A program made the position numbers and the translations under genes. The notes beneath the pieces are model-generated. The model was not told where the DNA came from. It did not search any database and worked only from the letters and a program-made list of their open reading frames with translations. Shown piece by piece: positions 46,801 to 58,800 of a DNA stretch of 64,000 nt. The stretch covers positions 17,612,236 through 17,676,235 of the forward strand of contig NW_026089623.1 of NCBI RefSeq assembly GCF_024586455.1, in the 5' to 3' direction. The first letter of the stretch is position 1. Each line of letters begins with the position of its first letter. The stretch is from Bactrocera neohumeralis (Eukaryota; Arthropoda; Insecta; Diptera; Tephritidae).

Positions 46801-49800
46801 AACTCAAGAAGATCTTTAGATACTGAGTTGGACATACTTGGAAATGGTTTCGTACATATTTTGCTTTTCATGCACGTAATACATTCATTGTATTGTGAAA
46901 TATTAAAAGCTTTCATACCATGTACTAACTCTCTGTTAGACAATTCATGTAGACTTTTAAAATTCAAATGACCATACCTGTTATGCCATTTCATTACTTC
47001 ATTAGCGTTAGAATAAAAACATGAATTCGGTGTTTTCCCAAAAATGAACAAATTATTGCGTTTGTGCGCCTTCAGTAAATTTTTTCCTGCAGCATTTTTG
47101 ATAACGCAAAATTTCTTATTAAACAAAATTGTACACCCTATGCTCGAAGCCTTTCCAACAGATATAAAATTTGATTGAAGATCTGGGACGTACAGAACAT
47201 TCCTCATGATAACATCTTCGTTTCCTGATCGTAGGATCACAGTCCCAATACCTTGCGCTTCGATAAAATGTTCACCCGCTAAACTCACCTTTTCAGTATG
47301 ATTCTGAAACGTATGAAACAAACTGCGCTCACAACACATATGTGATGTCGCTCCACTGTCGACGCACCATGTCCAAAGGTTAAATTCTTGTACACCAGAT
47401 GTTGCAAGTACACTTCCAATAGCATTCTGAGTTTGCTGCCTAGGTGCTCTGCATTGTGCAGCCAGATGACCTCTATTTCCACAATTATAGCATTTAACGT
47501 TAGATTGCTTCGTTACCGAATTTGAAGTATATCCTTTACGTGTATTTTTGTTAAGATTTTTGTGCGCACTTACATTTTTCCTGAAGTTCGACCTTGCCGA
47601 AAACGCCTGTTGATTCTCGATATTTTCAACATTTGCATCCTTCTCCTGACGACGTTCACCTTCTTCAAGTAATTTAATTTTCAATGCATTTAATGACGGT
47701 AAATTATCACGCGTTTCTATAGCAACCACGAAATTTTCATATGACTGCGGTAAACTTGATAGCAGAATAATGACTAACATTTCCTCTGGAACTACTATAC
47801 CAATTTCAGCCATTTTTTTAATGATATCAGAGAACTGCTTTATGTGCTCCGAGACATTTTCGCCCTCAGACAAACTAAGGTACAGAATTTTCTTGAAAAA
47901 CGTAATTTTACGAGCTGGTCCACTTGGCTGGTAGATCTCTTGTAATTTCCTCCAGGCCTCTATTGAAGCAGTGCAGTGTCTTATATGATTTAACTGCGAT
48001 GGCTTGACACAAAGCGTAATGCTCGCAAGCGCCTTCTCATCTTTTGCGTCGAACGCGGCTGATTCTTCTAGCGTTGCATTTTCGTTCTTCACATGCTTAC
48101 CAGATACGATTCCCCATAAATCGGCATGAATTAGAACACTTTTCATGTGAACTGACCACGACGAATAATTTGTGTCATCGAGCTTATCAATGGAAAACAA
48201 TCCAGAAGTAGCCATTGTTAGTTGCAAAAATTATTTTCTTTAATTCACTTTTAAGTTGCGATGCCTAAATTTTCTTTTACTAAACGTTTGACTGGTTACG
48301 AATCTCGGTTATGCCTTTCTTAAGTCTCATAATCTGTTAAAGTTTATAATTTAAATGTAGAAACGTTTTTGTTCGGAAGAATCGTTTATTCAGAAAGAAA
48401 AATAAATTTTCTTTATAAGACAAATCACAAGAAATATACAATGATTAGAATATAATAATTACAACAAGTAGTTTGTGTTGCAAGTACTTTCAACAGTTTT
48501 GTCATTTCTATATGTGTGTATCTTTTATGTAAGTATCAGAGAGCTGCAACGAGTAGATTAAATCCGTACAAACAGTCGTGCCAAAAACACAATCAAATCA
48601 AATCAGTTCATCATTGACAACATCGTAAACTGATTTTATGCAACATGAATAATCTATTCTTCGGCAATCACGATAGAGTAAACGGTATGGCTAATTTCGG
48701 TTCAAATCGTATAATGTCAGTTCATAGCGTTGCGACGATTGCTTGAATCGATGTGAAGCTGCGGGTAATACTATGTTCGGACCAACATTGAAAACATTTT
48801 GAAAACACATTTGTATGTTGTGGAATCTAAGTCGTTCCAACCGACAATGTGTGCTTTCGATGAGTTTTCACTTAGAACTATCAATAGCGGCATTCTCTTG
48901 CTCTTGCAAGATTGCACGATGACACAAAATACAAAAGCCTATATCGAAATATGCAAGGCCAAGAGAGCACCAATTGCAGAATCTAGTGATATATGACGAC
49001 ACGAAAATAAACATGGGTTTTGGTCTGACATATTTTACAGCCATTGCAAATAATTTTCTGCGTGTGTTTGTTGTTGTGCCGTTGCACCAAGAGCAAAATT
49101 CTGCAATTTCTGCACCGTGCAAGGTTTTGCAAGAGCAAGAGAATCCCCTAATATGACAACATCAACCGCTGTATTTGTATATGGAATGTAAACAAATATC
49201 AAGTGACAATTTAGGGCCGGCAAAATATGTCTTCCAAAAACATCGATTAAGCTAGAGCAGGTCGCGATTATAATGAGTGGAATGTAAATTTTCAAGTAGT
49301 TTCCAGCGAAAACTGTTTTTTCGTTTGACAGATTTTACATGGACGAAAACAGAAGTTTTCGTGCGAAAACCAGTTTTTCCCACGAAAACATGTTTTCGTT
49401 GTCGGTCCGAACATAGTATAAATTACGAGAACAGCAAATATTCTGCTGGATTGATTTGATCATGTTTGGCAAAAAATGTATCAGCTTTGAACTTGTGCGC
49501 ATGTTACAAAGTTTCGAATCGTAAGAAATGGAAATTCCATCGGGTATACATACATGTGTCGATGGAATTTCCATTATATATATAACATATGTATAAAATT
49601 ACATGGAAAAAAAATCATTTTTTTGTGGTGGTTATTCTGCGGAGGTTATTATATGTGCACGCGATGGCTGCCAGTTGGGATGGTAAACTCGATTCGGATT
49701 CTATTCGAGAATCGAGTTTTCTCGTAAAATAATCGATTTTTCGAATGTCAAGAATCGATTCTTAATCGACTTCGACTACTGAAGATCGATTCCGAAAAAT

Positions 49801-52800
49801 CGATTATTTTACGAGAAAACTCGATTCTCGAGTAGAATCCGAATCGAGTTTACCATCCCAACTGGCAGCCATCGCTCGTGCACATATAATATTTTTCGAA
49901 TGTCAAGAATCGATTCTTAATCGACAGAATAACCACCACAAAAAAAAATCAAATTTTTTTTTTTCTCGCATGTAATAACCTCCGCAGAATAACCACCACA
50001 AAAACAAATGATTTTTTTGCATGTTATTTATATGGAAAATAGAAAATTTGAAAGAGGCACCTGTTATTATTAATATTAAGAGCTCATCTTTTGAGTGACT
50101 TTCTTTTTCACATTTTCGAAAGCTTTTAGCCTTTTTTTTCAGTTGAAATAAAAGGTTGCCTCAGAATGACACACCCTAATGTACATACATATGTATGTAT
50201 TTGGAATAGAAAAGAAGTGCACGAGTAAATCAGTGTATAGGGGATAATATACAAACCGAACGCTGTCAAACGTTTCAATCATTGAAATGTGAGTATGAAT
50301 CATTTACGTGTATTTTCTGCTATAAGCTGATCGCTAGTGATTCAAAGTTGTTCTCTATCGATATTAGGTATCGTGTACCTGAATCGAACTGACAGAATCA
50401 GACAGAGTAACGGATCAATACTCGATTATGAGCAAAACTTTATTACTCGTTGCAGTCCTCTGGTGTGTATGTATTTTTTTGTAGCTATATCCAGTTCTCA
50501 CTTACCCAGGTTTGACTGTATACTATATATACTCTATATACTATACTCATGTTGAACAGGAGTTTCTTGAACCTATGCCTGTAAAGTGTTTGCAAATTGT
50601 CCTGCTCATATACTCCTTGAGGAGCAGTTTCATCAGCCAGTTCGTTACCGGATTCAGATAATTAAAGGGGGTAAATCTGATTTATATAATCTTAGAACCT
50701 GTTGGCACATGGTATAATACACTGGATCTACAATTTGCATGGTTAACAGGAACAATAAATTACTCGTGCAAAAATAAAAAAATAATCCGTACATAAACAG
50801 AAAAACGTGAAAATTTACATGGGCAGAGATTTTGCGCACTTTCTTATTGTGAAATACAATACTTAAAAACTAAAATAATTCAAAATACTTAGTTTCTTAT
50901 AATAAATACACAATGTACTATATGGTTCAGTTTACAGTCTTAAGTCGAAATTGACTTTGACAAGTATTTAGCGCACTTTAAAATATCTATAAAGCAAAAT
51001 AAATATTATTAACAAGGTGCGTGAAATTCTTTGATATTATATTTACCCTGGTTAATACTTTGTGGAATAACCGTTAGTCCTAATCACCACTTCATAGCTG
51101 GGTGACAAGCTCTGTAATTAACCTTTGGCATCTGTCCAAAAGAATAGAGTTCCGTGCTTCCTCTACTCCTGCGCAAAACTCGCGCAATTTGTAAATTTTC
51201 TTTGCCCAATTTTAGCTTTGACTTCATTCCACAAGTTTTGATCGGGACCTTGCGCTGACCATCCCGCAAGTGGAAGTTTTCCTTGCGTAAGCCAGATTTT
51301 TTTTTATTTTGTAATATGTCTACGCCAGTAAAGAAGGAGAATATGTTAGGGATCGTTATTGTGCATAAAAATTTGCTGAATATAGGGCTTCCTTTCGTTA
51401 GTATATTAAGATATGCAAATTTATCCACATTCTCTTATATCTTTAGTAGTGGTCCAACACTACGCCTTGAAAACGACCCCCAAACTTTTAAATTTCCTCG
51501 ACGGTGTTTTTGGTATATCTTAAACAGACTTCTTGTTTTTTCTCTTGATGTACAAATGTTTTTCCATCAGGACCAATGTGGTTTATTGCGGTTTTTTCCG
51601 TAGAAAGTATGTTTCCCAGAAATTTTAATATTTCGATCTGTGATTATGAGCGAATGCCAAACGTACTTTAATATTCTTTTTCGACAGTATTGGTTTCTTA
51701 ATGGAAAAAAAAATAATTTTTTTGTGGTGGTTATTGTGCGGAGGTTATTATATGTGCACGTGATGGCTGCCAGTAGGGATGATAAACTCGATTCCGATTC
51801 CACTCGAGAATCGAGTTTTCTCGTAAAGTAATCGATTTTTCGGAATCGATCTTCAGTAGTCGAAGCCGATTTAGAATCGATTCTTGACATTCGAAAAATC
51901 GATTATTTTACGAGAAAACTCGATTCTCGAGTAGAATCGGAATCGAGTTTACCATCCCTACTGGCAGCCATATAATAACCTCCGCAGAATAACCACCACA
52001 AAAAAATGATTTTTTTTCCATGTAATTTATATGGAAAATAGAAAATTTCAAAGAGGCACCTCTTTATATTAATATTAAGAGCTCATCTTTTGAGTGACTT
52101 TCTTTTTCACATTTTCGAAAGTTTTTAGCCTGTTTTACAGTTGAAAAAAAGGTTGCCTCAGAATGACACACCCTAGCGTATATGCTTCCAACCTGTTTTT
52201 ACAGAGTATTATAGTATAGTTCACCTAACGGTTGTACGTATCACCTAAAACTAAGATATAAGGTTAAATACACTTGTGCTTACATTATTAAGCCACATAA
52301 ACGTTATGGTGTGCAAATTCATAAATGTTGAATTTGATTGATAAATCGAAGAAAAAGTTTCAAAAATTTAAAAGAAATTACATAAACTTTATTGTATTCA
52401 TATTGTTTTCAAACTAAGTTTTAATGTAAAAGCAAAATTTAGTTTTCTTCTTCATTGATATGCATTTTTCGTGCTCATATAATTAAGCCATCTGCAAAAA
52501 TAAACTGCCAGAAGAAGTTCAAAAGTTCAAAAAAAACTTGTCTTATTTAGGCTAATATTTTTTTTAAATCTCTTTTGCAAAATTACTTCCCTGTAGCGTT
52601 GGCTCATTGTACCAGTGCCAACATGATTTGCATAACATTTTCATGTTTGAATTATTCAATTAATTCAAATATTATGACAGAAAATAGCAAAAAAGAAAAA
52701 AAAAACAACAAACATATGCGGGAGCTGTAGCACATGAAAATTTTCATTAGCTCTGCTGTGCTACCGCTCCCAATTTTTTGCTACCGCTACGCCAGAGCAT

Positions 52801-55800
52801 AGCGCAGAATTTAATTTTTTGCTCCCGCTCCAGCTATAGTTTTTTACCTAACAAAACTCGGAGCAGAGTAGAGCACATACTTTACATTGTTATGCTAAGG
52901 CTATGCTGTGGCTCCCGACAAAGTGAGAGCGGTAGGAAGAGTAAAATGAAATGCTACGAGAGTAGCGTAGTTTTTCAAACGCTGGTTTAGAGTAATTTTC
53001 TCCATTCTTCCTTTAAAATTTCCCACAATGTGGCCTTATTTGACGGTTTTCTCACCGCAACTGCCCTTTTAATAATTCCTTATAGATTCTCTATAGGGTT
53101 TAAATCCGGGCTTTGAGCAGGCTACTCATTACACTTGATGCGGTTCATCGCAAGCCAGTCCTTAACGTGCTTTGAGTCGTTATCCTGGATGGAAGATCCA
53201 AGCTAGTGGTAAATCATTGGCGTAATTTCCTTTTAAATGTTTTGCTAAAATGTCTTTACATACTGCCAGTCATTGTGCCCTATACTTGTACAAGTGGTTC
53301 TACTCCGCATGAAGTAAAACACCCCCATACTAACTGATGATCCACCATGTTTGACAGCTTTTTTAGTATACCGTGGGTTCAGTTCTTGTAGCGGTGGTCG
53401 CCTGACATAGGCTCTACCATTATTTCCAAAGACATTAAATTTGGATTCATCACTTCATTCCATAAAATCTCAGAATTTTTAATCTTTTTGTTGGTCCTTT
53501 CTCACAAACGCTAGCTTTCGCTTGATGTTGTTCTTTGTACCGATCGGGTTGCTTCGTGCGACTCGCTCATTTAAGGAATTTTCCTGTCGTCTATGGAGGA
53601 CTGTTTGTGCTGATACCCGTACACCAGGCTTATATTCCATTTGGGCTTTAATTTCGCTCGACGTCTAAAAAGGATCCACCTTATTCATCCGTACTCTCTG
53701 CTTGGCGTCGTTAGGAGTTGTCTTTCTAGGTTTTTTACGGGGCAGACTTTCAAAAGACATATATTTTTATAAAATATTGTAAAGCATTCTTAACTTTCCC
53801 TAGAAAATGTTAAGTATTCCACTACTTTCGCAATATTTTTGAACTTTTGGTAACATTTCTGTATACCTCTTCTTTCACATGGAACTGAACTCTCGTGCTT
53901 ATTCCATTGTTTAGAGAACTTTCAAAAAACTCGTTTAAATTTCATGGAAGCAATAAACTTTTCACTTTTTTAATCATTTTTGTTACACAGATCGTGATTG
54001 CAAAGCTTTCGTTACACTGGCTTCATTATATGAGTACACCCAACTAGATCACCTGCGATTTTATTTTAATTTTTTTCGCCAAACACGATACTTATTTTTT
54101 TTAATATGATTTTAGTAACTTCCAAACATATAACGGAACTTTTTTCCATACCGTTATACAAATTCAAAGCTAATTCGATGAATTTATTTTCTGAAACGTA
54201 ATTTAGTTTGCAGTGGCTTAATTATGTGAGCATAAGTGTGCCCAAAAAATAAGGTGACATTTGAATTTAAACTGCGCGCGTCGAAGGATTTCGAGAATTA
54301 TTTTTTTTTAGGTTGGTAGTACTGTCAGTCACATTTATGTCAAATTTCATGTCAAAATATTCATTCGTGTTTGAGATACGTGTCGTTTTGTGAGCTGCTA
54401 AAAGTGAGTTTTTCGTTTTTTTTGCGATGTCGAAAGTTGTTGAGCAAAGAATTTGCATTAAATTTTGTTTACGGAATCAATTTTCTGCTGCGGATACGTT
54501 GAGGATGGTGTAGAAAGCCTTTGGTGATGAGGCTATGTCTAAAAAAAATGTTTACAAGTGGTATAGTGAGTTCCAAGCCGGCCGTAAACGTGTCGAAGAC
54601 GAAGAGCGTCCAGGGCGACCATCAAAGTCAACCGACGAAGCTCACGTTCAACAAATCAAAGATTTGGTGTTGAAAAACCGGCGATTAACAATTAGAGACC
54701 TTGCTGATGAAGTTGGCATATCGAAATGCTCAGCCACTACCATTTTGAAGGATGTTTTAGGCCTCAAGCTTTTTTTGGAAAAAAGGCGTCGCGTTGAAGT
54801 GTGTGAAACGATGCTTTCCGACTACCAGGGTGTCATGAAACGCATTATAACTGGCGATGAGAATTGGATCTATGCTTACGACCCCGAAACAACCGATCAA
54901 TCGAGCGAATATCGTGCCAAAAGAGAGCCGAGACCAAAAAAATCGCGCCAAAGTCGCTCAAAAATCAATGTCATGTTGACTGTTTTCTTCGATTATCGTG
55001 GTGTGGTGCATTATGAATTCCTTCCAACCGGTCAAACAGTCAACAAGGAATATTATTTGAACGTTATGCGTCGTTTGCGTAACGCTATCCGCCTAAAAAG
55101 GCCGGAATTGTGGAAAGACAATTCTTGGTTTTTACACCATTTCGTCAAAAACTCAACCCATATCGTTCCGCAACCACCGTATTCACCTCATCTGGCGCCG
55201 TGCGACTTCTGGCTGTTCACCAAGCTCAAAAGACCGCTCCGGGGACACAGTTTTTATACGATAGATGAGATTCAAGCCGCAGCGAAGACGGAACTGAAGG
55301 CCATCCCGGAAAGTGACTACAACCAGTGTTTCGAAGATTGGAAAATCCGTTGGCATAAGTGCATTGCATCGGGAGGGGATTACTTTTAAGGGGATGAAAT
55401 TGATTTGGAAGTATAAATAAAGAATTTTCAAAATAAATACAATGTCACCTTATTTTTTAGGCACAGTAGTACTAGGTGCGTTAGAATCTGCTATCTTTAT
55501 CGATTGTCCAGTGAGATTTCATGACATTTCATCTATTGGAAGTAAAGTTATTGGGTTTTAAGTGTCAGTATGTTTGTGTTATCGAATTCAAAAATCAGCC
55601 GAAATCATCATTGAAATTCATCGAAATTGAATTGAACATCTCCATAACATCGATTTATCGCATTTTGACCAAACATTTGGGCTTAACCGACGTGTTTGGT
55701 CCCAATATTGCGAAGATGAAAGTTAGCTTTTGTTGCACGATAATGCGCCGTCTCATCGATCGACGCTTGTGATCGATTATTTGACCTAAAATCACATTTT

Positions 55801-58800
55801 AACCATTAACCACTCCACGTATTCTCCTGATATTGCACCGTGCGACTTCTTTTTCGGAAAATTGCATTTATCCATAAAAGGAAAGCGTTATGCAGACGTA
55901 GAGGCCATTCAAAAGGCTTGCACCGGCATACTGGCGACGAGCTAAAACACTCGTTCGACATGTTTTTGGACCGTGCAAAAAGCTGTATTGAAGTAGAAGG
56001 AGACTATTTTGAATAAAATAAATTAATTTTGCCGAAAAAACCATTTGTTTTGTTTTTTTAATGTCCTGTTTACTTTGTAAAGCACTTTGTATATATGGGC
56101 AGGACGACGAGAAAATTTGAAATCCGGGTGACTGTTTGTCCGTCCGTCCATCCGTGCAAGCTGTAACTTGAGTAAGATTTGAGATATCTTGATGAAACTT
56201 GGTATGCGGGTTTTCTAGAACTAAAAAAAATTACGAGTTCGTAGATAGTAGATGGCCACGTCCACAAATCGGCATTAAACTATAACGATAAAGTGTCATA
56301 ACAAAGCACTAAATTAAAATATTAAACTGTAATTTTATACAGGGGAACGTGTGGAAAAATAATTTCGAAAAAGTGGGCGTGTCCCCGCCCTCTAATAAGC
56401 TTAATGTACATGTCTTCTAAACTACTAAAGCAACAACCAAAATTGCCTAGCGCAAATATTATAAAACTCCGCCTACTTTCAATATAACTACTAAAAGCGC
56501 AATAAATCAATAACTAATTACACCAGAGAAAATTAATTTTTCCTCCGAGATGGTGTGAGAAGGCTTTATGGGAGCCGGTGTGAAAATTGGACTATGAACG
56601 TGGCACCGTCCACTCTTTTGTGAAATCACATATCTCGGGACTCGATCGACCGATGTCGAGTAAATTTAGTACGCTGCATTCCTCTCATATTCCTATATCA
56701 CAGTGTGAAAATGGGCCAAATCGGTCTACAACCACGCCTACTTCCGTTATATGGGAAGTTTTAAATTCCACTTGATTCTCTCACTTTCCATTACATAACA
56801 TAAAAAGTAAACGTTATAACGGGATGCAATTTCGCACGAATAATTTCTTTAAAGTATGCCACCTTATGATCGAAAACATTCCAAATCAAAGAAAAACTGT
56901 TCAAGTACTTAGATACCGAATATTTGGCCCTAGTATCTATAGTTGAATGTGTGAGATATACAATTGAAATTAAGGGAGAAATTTTGAGCATAAATTAGAT
57001 ACAATTGGGTGAAAACCCCATATATTTATTACCAGAATTTTCGAATATCCGGTTTGCTCCATATGAATGCTGATTGTATATGAGGTACCTTGATGTAACC
57101 TAGGGAACATTGTTTCAGTATGTGGCATGATAAATATTAGTTAAGGGGGGAGCCTACTTTAGAGGCTTCAAAAAATCGATTTTTAGAAAAATTTTTTTGG
57201 AAGGATTAATTGATTTAAGCGTAATGTCTAGGGTTTATAGTTATGTATTTAAACATCATACGAAAATTTTTTGGATACGAAATCTTTGATATTCTGACTT
57301 TGGGTTGCACTTGCCCGATGCATCTCGCATGTGCATTTGTCGGACGGCAGGCAGGATGCACGTTGCAATTTCTATCGAAAACAAAAAATTTAAAGAGATT
57401 CATATTTGTTAATAACTTATCTTCTAGTTTAACTAAGAAAATTCCAAACAAAGTGTAAAATTGGACAATTTTTTAAAAATTGAAAATAAGTGCTTTTTGA
57501 CCAAAAAAATTTACTTTATGTTGTTTAAAAATATGTTCAAACTTGACTTTTCTTAGTTTTTTTCCTCTGGTTGATGTTTTACATCTTAAGGTATTTCCCT
57601 GACTTTGAGTCTTGCAAGTATAAAATGTTTGATAGAACCCGAACTTAGCCCTTCTTTACTTGTTGATATATTGATCTGAAATTTTGCACACACCATTTTC
57701 TCTTCAGAAACTGATCAATAGACCGAATCGCCGATGTCGGACCACTGAACAATCAAAATCAAAGAATTGAAAGGATATATTCCCGTATTGGCAAGTATTA
57801 TTACAGTACAATATGTTTAGCTGTTTAATTATCTGTGAAATCCTCAATGCAGAAATGGTTGGAAATATTAATTCAACTGGAACTAGTTCTAATCAGAATG
57901 AAACAAAACTTTGGTGCTATAGAGTAAAAATGCTATAAATAAAATCAACTAAGTCGAATTGTAAACTGTGTACTATGTTTCCTCGATATTCGCCGTGGCC
58001 AATGCTCAAAGGACCATAAATCTTTCGCAGAACTTTTCTCTCGAAAACTCGTAAAGTCGACTCATCAAATGTTGTCATTGTCCATGCTGATGCACAATAT
58101 AACAGGACGCTAATAGTGAGAGGACTTTACTTCTCAATTGTCTACTCACTCCGAAGTAGTACCTGTTGGCAAGAGATATTCTGCGTTGGATTTCAAAGCT
58201 AACGTTATTGTTGATGCTGGTTCCAAGATAGGCGAAATTATCTACGACTTCGAAGTTATGACTGTCTATAGTGACGTGTATGCCTAGTCGCGAGTGCGAC
58301 GACTGTTTGCTTGACGACAGGAGATATTTCGTCTTGCCCTCGTTCACCACTAGAACGTGCAGAACTAACGGCACGGTTCTTTAGGCCAATGATATCAATA
58401 TCATCGGTTTACGTCAGCTGCTGTACACTCTTATAGAAGATGGTACCTTCTCTGTACCTCTAGTTTTGCAGCTCGAATTATTTTCTCCAGAAGTTGTCTA
58501 AAACCTCGTTTGGAATCGAACGGCTCGGAGAGGTCCTTCCCGGTCCTGACGGAGCTTTTAGTATTGTTAAACGTCGTATTAGTTTTGCGGGGACACCAAA
58601 ATTAGACATCGCGGCATAAAGGCAGCTCCTTTTCGTGCTGTCGAAAGCAGCTTTGAAATCGACGAAGAGGTGGTACGGTCGATTCTCTTTTCACGGGTCT
58701 TTTCCAAAATTTGGTGCATGGTGAATATTTGGTCAGTTTTCATTTGCCAGGTCTAAAGCCACACTGATAAGGTCCAATCAGTTTAATCAACTATGGGTAC

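Larger units (their letters stand above)
44065..48500 (-). mobile_element. Intact Ty1/copia LTR retrotransposon
   Basis: The element has two LTRs of 161 bases (44070-44230 and 48335-48495) that I read as identical, TG..CA ends, and GTTTT target duplications (44065-44069 and 48496-48500). A single open frame fills the interior. A purine tract (gaggaggag on the minus strand) precedes the 3' LTR at 44231. Identical LTRs and an unbroken frame indicate a very recent insertion that may still be able to move. It lies antisense within intron 6 of the PELP1-like gene. Confidence 0.95.
48537..50462 (-). mobile_element. Second copy of the non-autonomous hAT, with nested MITEs
   Basis: The ends are CAGAGAGCTGCAACGAGTA at 48537 and the inverse of CAGAGGACTGCAACGAGTA at 50462. 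The flanks GTAAGTAT and GTGTGTAT match at 6 of 8 positions, a worn target duplication. The terminal 250-300 bases on both sides follow the copy at 9638-16433 in reverse. Length has grown to 1926 bases through the insertions at 48770-49417 and 49603-50179. No transposase is present. It starts 36 bases past the copia element. Confidence 0.82.
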
